DNA of 48,543 nt from Euzebyales bacterium (GTDB lineage: Bacteria; Actinomycetota; Nitriliruptoria; Euzebyales; JAHELV01). The position numbers and the translations under genes were made by a program. Below, piece by piece: positions 13,764 through 22,066 of the stretch. The notes under the pieces are model-generated. The model did no database searches, was not told the origin of the DNA, and saw only the letters and a program-made list of their open reading frames with translations. The DNA lies in contig DASUUK010000103.1 of NCBI GenBank assembly GCA_036374135.1, positions 1-48,543 of the forward strand. Reading direction: 5' to 3'. Numbering within the stretch: position 1 is the stretch's first letter; each line of letters begins with the position of its first letter.

Positions 13764-14672
13764 TCACCGCGCCCGCTCACCGTCCGTGTCGCGTGTAAGG
13801 AGATCGACAGCGGAGGCGGCGTCCATCCAGCGTACCCGGGGGTCGGTCGCAAACCAGCGCTGCTGACGGACCGCGTAGCGGCGGGTCCTGGTGACGATAC
13901 GCTCGCGCGCCTCGTCGAGCGTGCAGCGGCCGTCCAGGTGTTCCCACAACTCGGCGTACCCGATCGCGGCGGCCGCGGTGCGCGACAGCACACGGTCGCG
14001 CAGTCCCGCGGCCTCCTCGACCCAACCCGCCGCGAGCATCGCGTCGACGCGGTCGCGGATGCGCGCGGTCAGGTCGTCCCGGCCGATGTCGACGCCGATG
14101 ACTCGCAGCGCCGGATAGACCGATTCGTACCGGTCCCACGCGGCCTGGAACGACGAGTACGGTCGACCGGTCAGCCGGTGGACCTCCAGCGCGCGGATCG
14201 CGCGGCGTCGGTTCGACGGGTCGAGGCGTTCGGCCCACCGCGGATCGACGACCTGCACGGCCCGGTGCGCGTCGGTGGGGTCCGGGTGCGATCGCTCGAT
14301 CTCGGCGCGCACCTCCGGGTCGGTCGGTGGGAACTCCAGCGGGTCGACCACGGCACGGAAGTACAGGCCCGAGCCGCCGACGAGCAGCGGGTGGCGGCCC
14401 CGCGCCGCGACGTCGCTGACCGCCGTGCGCGCGCGGGCCTGGAACCACTGCGCGGTGCACTCCTGCGACGGGTCGAGCAGATCGACCATGTGGTGGGTGA
14501 CGCCACCGTCGGCAGGCGGCTTCGCGGTGCCGATGTCCATCCCGCGGTAGATCGTCAAGGCATCGACCGCGATGATCTCGGCATCCAGCGACGGCGCCAC
14601 CGCGGCCGCGATCGCGGACTTGCCCGCCGCGGTCGGCCCCACGATCGCGGTGACCTCGGTGGTGACGGTCAC
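13764..14672 (-). CDS. miaA: tRNA dimethylallyltransferase
   Basis: A 302-residue MiaA, which prenylates A37 of tRNAs reading UNN codons, the substrate that MiaB then methylthiolates. The P-loop GPTAAGKSAIA opens the protein, followed by YRGMDIGTAKP, HHMVDLLDP, the GGSGLYFRAV substrate-channel motif and RRAIRALEV. The GTG at 14670-14672 overlaps the stop of the upstream gene (GTGA), and the frame beyond it is not family-like. It is followed by dapF. Confidence 0.95.
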   Translation of the reverse strand: MTVTTEVTAIVGPTAAGKSAIAAAVAPSLDAEIIAVDALTIYRGMDIGTAKPPADGGVTHHMVDLLDPSQECTAQWFQARARTAVSDVAARGRHPLLVGGSGLYFRAVVDPLEFPPTDPEVRAEIERSHPDPTDAHRAVQVVDPRWAERLDPSNRRRAIRALEVHRLTGRPYSSFQAAWDRYESVYPALRVIGVDIGRDDLTARIRDRVDAMLAAGWVEEAAGLRDRVLSRTAAAAIGYAELWEHLDGRCTLDEARERIVTRTRRYAVRQQRWFATDPRVRWMDAASAVDLLTRDTDGERAR

Positions 14673-15418
14673 TGGGTGCTCAGCACCAGGTAGCCAACGC
14701 CGCGGGGAGCGCTGTAGCGACGCACCGACAGCGGCAGCGACGCTGACGCGGCGGCACCGTGCAGCACGCACAGTGGCGCCCACCCGCGTGCTCCGACCGC
14801 CGCGGCGGCATCGGGACCGTACTCGGCGAGGTCACCGGTGTCTCCGCGCGTGAACAGTTCGACGATGTCCGCGTCCCAACTCGCGGCGCCCGGCAGCGCG
14901 GCGAGCGGGGCGGCGTTGTTCAGGCCCGCTGACAGGTCTCCGGCCACCACCATCACACCGGTGAATCCGGCCTCGTCGAGCGCCTGGACGGCACTGGTGC
15001 CCAACGCCGACAGCACGCTGAACTCGGCCGACGCCGAGACCTCAAGCGCCACGACCGGGACGCGGCGCCGGTCGACCAGCAGCGCGAGCACGGCGAGATC
15101 CAGCGGCAGTCGCGGACGACGGACGCGGGGATACTGCGTGATGCGCGACAACGCCGCGATGGCCGACGGACAGCCGTCGAGCGTCCGGGACACCTGCGGA
15201 TGACCCAGCCCCGTGAGGTCGACGGTCACCGTGTCGTGCAGCGCCGGTTGACCGGCAGCCACGATGACGGCCACGTCGGCGTCGGGCAGGCGGGACACCA
15301 CCCGGGACACGGTCGTGCGCAACTGCTCGAGCACTGCGCCGACGCCCACCCCGACGCCCGGCACGAGCACCGGTGCGCTCGGGATGCTCGCCGCCCCGAG
15401 CAGCGGCCGCCGTGCCAC
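14669..15418 (-). CDS. LigB/Memo-like conserved protein of the miaB-miaA locus
   Basis: A 249-residue Ala/Val-rich protein with no certain function. Position between miaB and miaA matches Rv2728c of M. tuberculosis, and such proteins are usually described as LigB-like (class III extradiol dioxygenase subunit B or Memo superfamily). Visible points are the N-terminal AASIPSAPVLVPGVG, a VAVIVAAGQPALHD strand, VVALEVSASA and MVVAGDLSAGL. I cannot point to a complete set of metal-binding histidines, so a catalytic role is doubtful. It abuts miaB (its start is next to the miaB stop at 15419) and overlaps miaA by 4 bases, implying co-expression. Confidence 0.7.
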   Translation of the reverse strand: MARRPLLGAASIPSAPVLVPGVGVGVGAVLEQLRTTVSRVVSRLPDADVAVIVAAGQPALHDTVTVDLTGLGHPQVSRTLDGCPSAIAALSRITQYPRVRRPRLPLDLAVLALLVDRRRVPVVALEVSASAEFSVLSALGTSAVQALDEAGFTGVMVVAGDLSAGLNNAAPLAALPGAASWDADIVELFTRGDTGDLAEYGPDAAAAVGARGWAPLCVLHGAAASASLPLSVRRYSAPRGVGYLVLSTQ

Positions 15419-16828
15419 CTAGGCAGGCACGCGCGCCGACGGCGGCGGTGTCCCGACCGCCGCGTCAACCGGTGCATCACTGACCGTGCCCAGCAGGTAG
15501 AACGGAGCCGCCCGGTCCAAGTGCGCGTGCACCCTGGCGCCGGGCCGCGCGGCGGGAACGGCGTCGACGTGGACGAGCCGGTTGGTGCGCGTGCGGCCGG
15601 ACATGCGACCCGCATCGGTCTTGGACGGCCCCTCGATCAGCAACTGTTGGACGGTGCCGACCTGTCGCGCGTTCGACGCAGCGGCCAGCTCGCGTGTCAG
15701 CGCCGCAAGGCGCTGGTAGCGGGCGTTGACCACGCCCGGATCGAGGTGCCCGTCGAGCTCGACTGCCGTCGTGCCGGGACGCTTGGAGTACTCGAACGTG
15801 AAGGCCGAGTCGAACGCGGCGGCCGCGGTGACCTCCAGCGTCTGCTCGAAGTCCTCGTCGGTCTCGCCGGGGAACCCGACGATGATGTCGGTCGAGATCG
15901 CCACACCCGGGATCGTGGCCCGGGCCTCCTCCACGAGTCCCAGGAACCGCTTGGCCCGGTACGCCCGCTGCATGCGCCGCAGCACAACGTCGCTGCCCGA
16001 CTGCAGGGGCAGGTGCAGATGCTCGCAGACCGCGGAGATGTCACGCATCGCCGCGAAGACGTCCGATGTGAAGTCCTTCGGATGCGGACTCGTGAAGCGG
16101 ATGCGGTCGAGGCCGTCGAGGTCACCCAGTGCGTGCAGCAGCTCGGCGAACAGGGTCCGGTTGCGTGGGCCCGGCGACGCGACCTCGCCGCGGCGCACGA
16201 GGTCGCGGCCGTACGAGTTGACGTTCTGACCGAGCAGCGTGACCTCCCGGACGCCGTCGGCGATCAGGCCGCGCACCTCGGCCAGGATGTCGCCCATCCG
16301 CCGCGACTTCTCCGGTCCGCGCAGCGACGGCACGATGCAGAACGCACACGTGTTGTCGCACCCGATCGAGATCGACACCCACGCGTGGTGTGCGACCTCG
16401 CGGCGCGCCGGCAACGCGGACGGGAACGCCTCGGTCTGTTCGAGGATCTCGACGACCGGCAACGCGGCCGAGTCGGCCTGCGCGAGGAGCGCGGGCAGCC
16501 GCGACAAGTTGTGGGTGCCGTACACGACGTCGACCCAGGGCGCACGTTCGGCGATGACGTGCTGATCCTTCTGCGCCAGGCAGCCGCCGACGACCACCTG
16601 CCGATCGGGATCGGCCAACTTCAGCGGCTTGAGCTGTGACAGGTGGCCGTACAGCTTCTGGTCGGCATTCTCGCGGATCGCGCACGTGTTGAACAGCACC
16701 AGGTCGGCCGACTCGACGTCGGCGGCCGCCCGGTAGCCCATGGTCTCGAGCACTCCGGCCGCACGCTCGGAGTCGTGCTCGTTCATCTGGCAGCCGTAGG
16801 TGCGGATGAAGTATGTTCGCGCGCTCAC
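15419..16828 (-). CDS. miaB: tRNA 2-methylthioadenosine synthase (methylthiotransferase MiaB)
   Basis: A 469-residue radical-SAM enzyme that adds the 2-methylthio group to i6A37 of tRNA. The UPF0004 N-terminus has its three cluster cysteines (TYGCQMNEHDSE, FNTCAIRENA, VGGCLAQ). The radical-SAM motif CxxxCxxC is seen as GCDNTCAFCIVPSLRG, followed by LLGQNVNSYG and RFTSPHP. The C-terminus from about residue 385 looks like a TRAM RNA-binding domain. The GTG at 16826-16828 gives the expected VSARTYFIRTYGCQ start; more upstream in-frame codons are not family-like. It is 22 bases downstream of a small membrane protein. Confidence 0.95.
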   Translation of the reverse strand: MSARTYFIRTYGCQMNEHDSERAAGVLETMGYRAAADVESADLVLFNTCAIRENADQKLYGHLSQLKPLKLADPDRQVVVGGCLAQKDQHVIAERAPWVDVVYGTHNLSRLPALLAQADSAALPVVEILEQTEAFPSALPARREVAHHAWVSISIGCDNTCAFCIVPSLRGPEKSRRMGDILAEVRGLIADGVREVTLLGQNVNSYGRDLVRRGEVASPGPRNRTLFAELLHALGDLDGLDRIRFTSPHPKDFTSDVFAAMRDISAVCEHLHLPLQSGSDVVLRRMQRAYRAKRFLGLVEEARATIPGVAISTDIIVGFPGETDEDFEQTLEVTAAAAFDSAFTFEYSKRPGTTAVELDGHLDPGVVNARYQRLAALTRELAAASNARQVGTVQQLLIEGPSKTDAGRMSGRTRTNRLVHVDAVPAARPGARVHAHLDRAAPFYLLGTVSDAPVDAAVGTPPPSARVPA

Positions 16829-16850
16829 AGCGATCAACGATAGCGGTCCG

Positions 16851-17123
16851 TCAGGTGGGCGACGCCCCGTCCGCGTCATGACGGCGGACCGGGTCGTCGC
16901 CGGTGGCTGCTCCCCGGCCGGCGCTGCCGGCGGCGTACATGAGGACGGCGATGACGCCGAGCGCGGCACCAGATGCACGGTCGACGATCGAAACCGCCAC
17001 CGCACCGCCGAGTGCGACGAGCACGCCCAGGGACCCGACCACCGGGGATCGAGCCGTGAACAACGCGAGCGCGACGAACAGCACCGGCACGCCGATCAAC
17101 AACCACACCTGCAGCACGTTCAC
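16851..17123 (-). CDS. small membrane protein, unknown function
   Basis: A 90-residue protein from GTG 17121-17123 (GGGAGT about 5 bases upstream). Two or three hydrophobic segments are seen (about 5-22, 29-47 and 53-66), followed by a polar Gly/Asp/Arg tail. No motif is recognised. It lies between recX and miaB on their strand, where actinobacteria often have small unnamed membrane proteins. Existence is supported by hydrophobic periodicity and spacing only. Confidence 0.5.
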   Translation of the reverse strand: MNVLQVWLLIGVPVLFVALALFTARSPVVGSLGVLVALGGAVAVSIVDRASGAALGVIAVLMYAAGSAGRGAATGDDPVRRHDADGASPT

Positions 17124-17259
17124 GTCGACTCCCAGCCAAGGACAGCCGGTGGGAGCATCGTAACCGAACCATCGGTCGATCGACGCGTCCGGTACCCGGG
17201 AGCGCGGATGGCCCGTCCGCGTACCGCGATGGCTGCGCTGACGAGCGGCGGACCGCCCG

Positions 17260-17907
17260 TCAGTCCCACCGCCGGTCCAGACCGCTGACGTCGATGGCCA
17301 CGCGCCGCGCCAGTGCTGGGGGGTAGCCGCGACGCGCCAGGAAGCCGACCAGCCGGCGGGCTACCGACTCCGGCGGCAGGCTCGTGGGCAGCTTCTGCGC
17401 GCGCTCGCGTGCCAGTTCGGAGGCGACCGCCAGATCATCGCGCCCGTCGAGCTGGGCCAGCGCGTCATCGATCAGCGGGTCGGGCACCTGCCGCCGCTCG
17501 AGCTCCCGCCGCAGACGCGCTGCCGAGTAGCCGCGCACCATGCCGCGATCGGCGACCCACGCGTCGGCGAAGGCGGCGTCGTCGATCGCGCCGAGCCGGG
17601 TCGCGCGATCGATCGCTGCCGCGACGACGTCCGCGTCGTACTCGCGGGCCACCAACTTGCCGCGCAGCTCGGCCGCCGTCTGTGGCCGGGCCTTCGTCGA
17701 CCGCAGGACGAACGCGAACGCGCGACGCACCGCGTCGTCCGTCGTGGACGTCGCGTCGTCAGCGATCAGCGGCGCGGGCCCGGGGCGGTCCGCGGACGCA
17801 CGGCGCGCTGGTGAGCCCGGCACGGTCTGCCCCATCGCCGTCAGCCGCGCCGCGAGCTGGTCGCGAACGGACGCCGCTGCGCCACCCGCAGGCGCCGGAT
17901 CAGTCAC
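17260..17907 (-). CDS. recX: RecA regulator RecX
   Basis: A 215-residue RecX, which binds RecA filaments and limits their extension and ATPase activity. The first ~55 residues are low-complexity Ala/Pro-rich. The core has the three-helix repeats typical of the family: [23 protein letters not shown], then [15 protein letters not shown] and [18 protein letters not shown], with [22 protein letters not shown] near the end. Its ATG overlaps the recA TGA by 4 bases, so RecX is translationally coupled to the RecA precursor even though RecA must first splice out two inteins. Confidence 0.93.
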   Translation of the reverse strand: MTDPAPAGGAAASVRDQLAARLTAMGQTVPGSPARRASADRPGPAPLIADDATSTTDDAVRRAFAFVLRSTKARPQTAAELRGKLVAREYDADVVAAAIDRATRLGAIDDAAFADAWVADRGMVRGYSAARLRRELERRQVPDPLIDDALAQLDGRDDLAVASELARERAQKLPTSLPPESVARRLVGFLARRGYPPALARRVAIDVSGLDRRWD

Positions 17908-20900
17908 AGGATGCCGTCGGGGTCGCCGTCGTCGCCGGTCTCCTCGCTGGGTGTCAGACCGAGGTGCTCGGTGACCTTCTTGTAGATCTCGGCGGCCACA
18001 TCGTCGTGCTCACGCAGGAAGTTGCGCGCGTTCTCGCGTCCCTGCCCGAGTTGCTCGCCGTCGTACGTGTACCAGGCGCCCGCCTTGCGGACGAACCCGG
18101 CGTCGACGCCGACGTCGAGGATCGATCCCTCCCGCGAGATGCCTTCGCCGAACAGGATATCGAACTCTGCCTGCCGGAACGGCGGGGCGACCTTGTTCTT
18201 GACGACCTTGACCCGCACCCGGTTGCCCACGAAGTCGGTGCCGTCCTTGAGTGACTCGATCCGCCGCACGTCCAGCCGCACCGAGGAGTAGAACTTGAGC
18301 GCCCGCCCACCCGGCTGCGTCTCGGGTGAGTTGTGCACCATCACACCGTCGACGAAGTAGTTGTGTGTGCCGTCGACCTCGATGTCGTACCGGTGCCGTC
18401 GACCCGCTAATGGGCCACGCTTCCTGATCGCCTTGATCGGCATGACGATCGGTTGATATCGACCGTCCTCGAAGACTGGCGCGACCGCGAACTTTCCGCG
18501 TTCCGACGGCAGAAGCTTGTAGTCCATCGAGGGATGGACGTACGGCGCGATCAGACGGTGCAGCTTGGCGGTCGCGGGTGTCGAGAACCGCAGGATCGCA
18601 TTGCCCGCCGTCGTGACCAGCTCTGCTTCGATGCCCCACTCGTCACGCAGGTGCGCCTGCAAGCGGATCCGCGATGAGGGGTCGAGCGCCTCCACGCAGA
18701 TCTCCGAACGTCCGGATCCGCCCCGGGTTCGTTCCTGCAGCCCTTTCGACCGGAGCGTGAACGTGCCGTCATCGGTGTACCAGATCGCCAACGACAGCGG
18801 TGTCAGCCGCTTGAGGTAGTCGTGGCTGATGACCTTCTTCCCGCCGATGTAGACCGCTTCGCGGAGTTCGGCGAGTTCGGGCAGTGGTCGCATGTCATGG
18901 AAGACGGCACCCGTGGCATTCGTCGAGCGGCTCGTACCGACGTTGGCGAACAGCGACGCCTTCCAGTCGGCGTACTCAGCCTGCTTCGCGCCGTGCCCCC
19001 AACGCAGCTGTGCACTGTGACCGTTCTGGTTCGGTGACAGTGCGCTGTCACCGAGCAGGCCGCCCACTACGACCTCCCACTGAAAGTCGGAAAGGTGGAA
19101 CGAAGTCACCTGGACGACGAGGTCGCCGACCTCGAAGTTCCCCGCCTCACGCCATCCGTCCGGGGTGCGTACCAAGTGGTTCGGAGTTGCCGCGAAGTTG
19201 GCTCGGCCGTTGCCACCCGGACGCTGAACCGTGATGCTCAAGAACTCTTCGGTTTCGCCGTTGTCGAACCAATCGGTGACTTTCCGCGGGACGAGTTGGC
19301 CCAGCCTTTCGTCATACGACAACACCTCGACGGGCAGGCGTTGATCGACGATCTTACCAATGAACTCTTTAGAGCCGTCCGCAAGTGTCACTTGCGTTGA
19401 CCAATCAAAACATCCGAACATCACGCCGATCTTCTCCCGGATCTGGTTGATGAAGATCGCGCAGGTCTTGGACTTCGACAGCGTCCCTGCGAGCTTGCGC
19501 AGGGCCTGGCTCATCAGACGTGCCTGCAGGCCGACGTGGCTGTCGCCCATCTCGCCCTCGATCTCGGCCCGGGGCGTCAGTGCCGCGACCGAGTCGATGA
19601 CGACGATGTCGACCGCGCCGGAGCGGACCAGCATGTCGGTGATCTCGAGCGCCTGCTCGCCGGTGTCGGGCTGGGACACCAGCAGCGACTCGATGTCGAC
19701 GCCCAGTGCCGCCGCGTACTTGGGGTCGAGGGCGTGCTCGGCGTCGATGAACGCGGCGATCCCGCCGTTCTTCTGCGCCTCGGCGATGGCGTGCAGTGCC
19801 ACGGTCGTGTTGTGCGACAGCATCCCGTTCGCGATGAAGCTGTGGGTTCGCGGCAGCACGACGTCGAACGTTGGCTGCAGACCGGCGTCCTCGATCGCAT
19901 CGACGGGCTCGAACGTGTAGCGGTGGTCCAACAGGTGTTGCAGGTACTCCACGATCGCCCGGCTCGTCGGCGTCCATGAGGTCATGCGGTCATCGGCCCA
20001 CGCAACGATCTTCGCAAGTCGCTGCCGTGAGCACGCGAGCGCCATGTCGGTGCGGAACAGATCACCCGCGCAGCGATCGAGTGCGCGGTCACCACCGAGG
20101 TCGTCGCGGAGGTCGCGGATCAGTCCCACGATGTTGGGGACGTTTTCGAACTGCACATCGCGTGACGCTCGATGGAAGTTTGCGGCGACCTGCGCGGCGC
20201 GTCGAGTGGAACGGAAGCCGATCTCGTCGAGGAAGCGGTGCACGACGCTCGGGTTGATCGTGACCGTCCAGTGGTCGCGCTCGTCACTCGTGTTGAACGA
20301 CGACGACACGGTGGCGGGAACCCCGAGCCCGTACAGAAGCAGTTGCACCTGCCGAGCCAGCTGCTCCGACGCGGTACCGAGGCCAACCGTGGAACTCGTG
20401 TCGATCCAGCCGTCGCTCTCGAACAGCGCTGACAGGAACGCGCGCTGCATCTTGTGACCGCTCGTCCGTACGCAGTGCGGCACGGTCTTCTGCGCAGCGG
20501 TGACGTAATCGAGGCCGTATCGCTGTGCGAGCTCGGCGCGCAGGGCCGTGTCGTGAACCGCGTACTCCTTGTCGTCGTAGCACCGTGCCTCACGATCGAA
20601 CAACCGCTCGACGAGTGCGGTGAACTCGCGACCGACCTCGGCGTCCCAGTTGGTGAAACGGATCGCCGACCGGCTCGACAGGCTTCCTTCCGCCACGAGA
20701 TAGCCGATGAGGACAGCCTCGTCCTCACTGAGCCCGTCTCCCTCGGACGCGTCGACAGCGCCGAAGCCGGCCGAGACGATGTGGTCACCCTCGCGGAGCG
20801 CGCCGGCGGTGCGCCACACGATGAACCCGCGGTCGTTGATGACGCGCAGCGGATGATTGTCGGTGACCGACACCGTTCGACCCGAGCGGAGCCGGATGCG

Positions 20901-21305
20901 GCGCACCCTTCGCCGGTTGTTGTGTGTCAGGTTGGCGACCTGCTCGAGCTCACCACGCTCGTTGACGAGCCGCACACCGAGTTCGGTGATGTCCGTCACA
21001 CGCGACGTGCATGACGCTGGTTGGCCGCAACGAGCGAACAGCTCCTCCACGGTCTCGAGCCCGCGATCAGTCCAGATGTAGGTGTCGGCGGTGAGGCACT
21101 TCCCGCTGCTCTCCGGTCCGTAGATCTCCACGACGCGGCCGCGTGGCAGGCCACCGACGCCGAGGGCGATGTCCAGGCTCAGCGCCCCGGTGGGGATGGC
21201 GGCGACGGCGACCTGGGTGTCGTCGCCCATCCGCATGATGGCGCCCTTGCCGAACTGCTTCTCGATCTGGCCGAGGGCCAAGTCCAGCGCCTTGTCGCGC
21301 TCCAC
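17904..21305 (-). CDS. recA: RecA recombinase precursor with two inteins
   Basis: One open frame encodes RecA split by two inteins. Counting from the GTG at 21303-21305 (1133 residues), RecA parts are residues 1-69, 500-631 and 993-1133, adding to 342, the normal RecA size. Extein landmarks are GPESSGK|TTVALH (Walker A, split), [19 protein letters not shown] (Walker B and loop 1 region), GVMFG|SPET and the C-terminal [18 protein letters not shown]. The GTG is chosen because GAAGGAG lies 5 bases upstream; ATG at 21332 is in frame but has only a weak AGGT. RecA binds ssDNA, drives strand exchange and triggers LexA cleavage. The gene overlaps recX and is preceded by a LexA-boxed promoter. No frameshift is seen. 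Confidence 0.96.
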   Translation of the reverse strand: MERDKALDLALGQIEKQFGKGAIMRMGDDTQVAVAAIPTGALSLDIALGVGGLPRGRVVEIYGPESSGKCLTADTYIWTDRGLETVEELFARCGQPASCTSRVTDITELGVRLVNERGELEQVANLTHNNRRRVRRIRLRSGRTVSVTDNHPLRVINDRGFIVWRTAGALREGDHIVSAGFGAVDASEGDGLSEDEAVLIGYLVAEGSLSSRSAIRFTNWDAEVGREFTALVERLFDREARCYDDKEYAVHDTALRAELAQRYGLDYVTAAQKTVPHCVRTSGHKMQRAFLSALFESDGWIDTSSTVGLGTASEQLARQVQLLLYGLGVPATVSSSFNTSDERDHWTVTINPSVVHRFLDEIGFRSTRRAAQVAANFHRASRDVQFENVPNIVGLIRDLRDDLGGDRALDRCAGDLFRTDMALACSRQRLAKIVAWADDRMTSWTPTSRAIVEYLQHLLDHRYTFEPVDAIEDAGLQPTFDVVLPRTHSFIANGMLSHNTTVALHAIAEAQKNGGIAAFIDAEHALDPKYAAALGVDIESLLVSQPDTGEQALEITDMLVRSGAVDIVVIDSVAALTPRAEIEGEMGDSHVGLQARLMSQALRKLAGTLSKSKTCAIFINQIREKIGVMFGCFDWSTQVTLADGSKEFIGKIVDQRLPVEVLSYDERLGQLVPRKVTDWFDNGETEEFLSITVQRPGGNGRANFAATPNHLVRTPDGWREAGNFEVGDLVVQVTSFHLSDFQWEVVVGGLLGDSALSPNQNGHSAQLRWGHGAKQAEYADWKASLFANVGTSRSTNATGAVFHDMRPLPELAELREAVYIGGKKVISHDYLKRLTPLSLAIWYTDDGTFTLRSKGLQERTRGGSGRSEICVEALDPSSRIRLQAHLRDEWGIEAELVTTAGNAILRFSTPATAKLHRLIAPYVHPSMDYKLLPSERGKFAVAPVFEDGRYQPIVMPIKAIRKRGPLAGRRHRYDIEVDGTHNYFVDGVMVHNSPETQPGGRALKFYSSVRLDVRRIESLKDGTDFVGNRVRVKVVKNKVAPPFRQAEFDILFGEGISREGSILDVGVDAGFVRKAGAWYTYDGEQLGQGRENARNFLREHDDVAAEIYKKVTEHLGLTPSEETGDDGDPDGIL
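18330..19412 (-). mobile_element. RecA intein 2 (Gly|Ser site, LAGLIDADG endonuclease type)
   Basis: A 361-residue intein inside RecA, residues 632-992 of the GTG-started precursor. It begins with Cys ([16 protein letters not shown]), has a block B motif in [13 protein letters not shown], and ends DGVMVHN|S with the penultimate His and terminal Asn. Endonuclease blocks are [10 protein letters not shown] and [10 protein letters not shown], so a LAGLIDADG domain of the DOD type is present. The +1 residue is Ser. The insertion point (GVMFG|SPET) matches my recollection of the M. leprae RecA intein site (RecA-b), not the M. tuberculosis one. The 5' part of its coding DNA is visibly richer in A/T than flanking RecA, suggesting a later arrival. 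Confidence 0.93.
19809..21098 (-). mobile_element. RecA intein 1 (Walker A site, LAGLIDADG endonuclease type)
   Basis: A 430-residue intein, residues 70-499 of the GTG-started precursor. It interrupts RecA between Lys and Thr of the P-loop (GPESSGK|TTVAL). It begins [11 protein letters not shown], has block [11 protein letters not shown], and ends GMLSHN|T, with Thr as the +1 residue. Endonuclease motifs are LIGYLVAEG (block C) and ALFESDGWI (block E), with the acidic residues present, so homing activity is plausible. Without splicing the ATP-binding loop is not formed, so unspliced RecA should be inactive. The frame is uninterrupted across both junctions. Confidence 0.94.
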
Positions 21306-21478
21306 GGGTGCTCCTTCGCGCTTGCGTGCCATCGTGTCGTCGACCTGCCGTCGGTTACTCGCGCCGTACGGGCGTCCGTCACATCACCACACCGGTGGGC
21401 TCTGATGGATCCGTGACGCTCACGGTAGATCATCTAGCGGGCAGCCGCCCATCTCGTCGCCCGGCGGGTGTGGACGGC

Positions 21479-21507
21479 ATCCTAGACGAACGGGTGTTCG
21501 GATGTCA
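21479..21507 (-). promoter_or_regulatory. recA promoter with LexA box
   Basis: On the minus strand TGACAT (21502-21507) and TAGGAT (21479-21484) are 17 bases apart. The exact SOS box CGAAC-GGGT-GTTCG (21487-21500) lies in the spacer. The site is about 180 bases upstream of the recA GTG, at the very end of thpR. Placing the box between -35 and -10 repeats the layout at the LysM gene. Confidence 0.65.
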
Positions 21508-22065
21508 CGGACGTCCGCGCCCTCGTCCGGCCAGCGGCCACGCCGCGACGGACCGGTAGCGGCTGCCCGACGAAGTCGGCCGGGACGCGTAGAGCACGAG
21601 GGTCGCGACCGTCCACGACACCGGCAGGCCGGTCCCGTGACCGAGGTTGCCCACCCGCGGGACGGCGCGTCCACGGCGGCCGCGTGCGATGGTCAGGTGT
21701 GCGCGGAACGGCCGCGGGTCGATCGTCACGCCCGCGGCGTCCACCCCGCCGCGGACGGCCGCCGCGAGGGCGGTCAGGGCGTCGTCGTGGACCACGTGTG
21801 CCCACAGGACACGGTCGCCGAACCGCCCGAGGGTCCCGTCGAGGGTCAGGTCGCAGGGCGCCGACGCGCGGGCCGCCATGCCGAGCGCCACCTGCGTGCG
21901 CAGCCGCTGAGCCGTCGTCAGCTCCCCCAGGAACGCCAGCGTGATGTGCCAGTTGCGTGCCGGGATCCAACGGACCGCGTCGTGCCGGTCCCGCAGCGGC
22001 GCGACCGCCGCATCCAGCGATGCGCGCGCTCCGGTCGGCACATCGACCGCCGCGAACAGCCGCAC
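21505..22065 (-). CDS. thpR: RNA 2',3'-cyclic phosphodiesterase (2'-5' RNA ligase family)
   Basis: A 186-residue LigT/ThpR protein that opens 2',3'-cyclic phosphates on RNA. The two HxTx motifs of the 2H phosphoesterase fold are WHITLAF and RAHLTIA, about 90 residues apart as expected. It starts at the GTG 22063-22065, giving the typical VRLFAAVDVP N-terminus, one base after the cinA stop. It shares the cinA-recA neighbourhood and ends where the recA promoter begins. Role in the operon is unknown. Confidence 0.9.
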   Translation of the reverse strand: MRLFAAVDVPTGARASLDAAVAPLRDRHDAVRWIPARNWHITLAFLGELTTAQRLRTQVALGMAARASAPCDLTLDGTLGRFGDRVLWAHVVHDDALTALAAAVRGGVDAAGVTIDPRPFRAHLTIARGRRGRAVPRVGNLGHGTGLPVSWTVATLVLYASRPTSSGSRYRSVAAWPLAGRGRGRP

Positions 22066-22066
22066 G

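Noticed and set aside
18150-18240. Third RecA intein at the M. tuberculosis site (KNK|)
   Set aside because: RecA reads continuously through [16 protein letters not shown] with no insert.
17904-21305. recA as a frameshifted or broken gene
   Set aside because: The frame is uninterrupted and both inserts carry complete intein signatures, so the length is explained by inteins.
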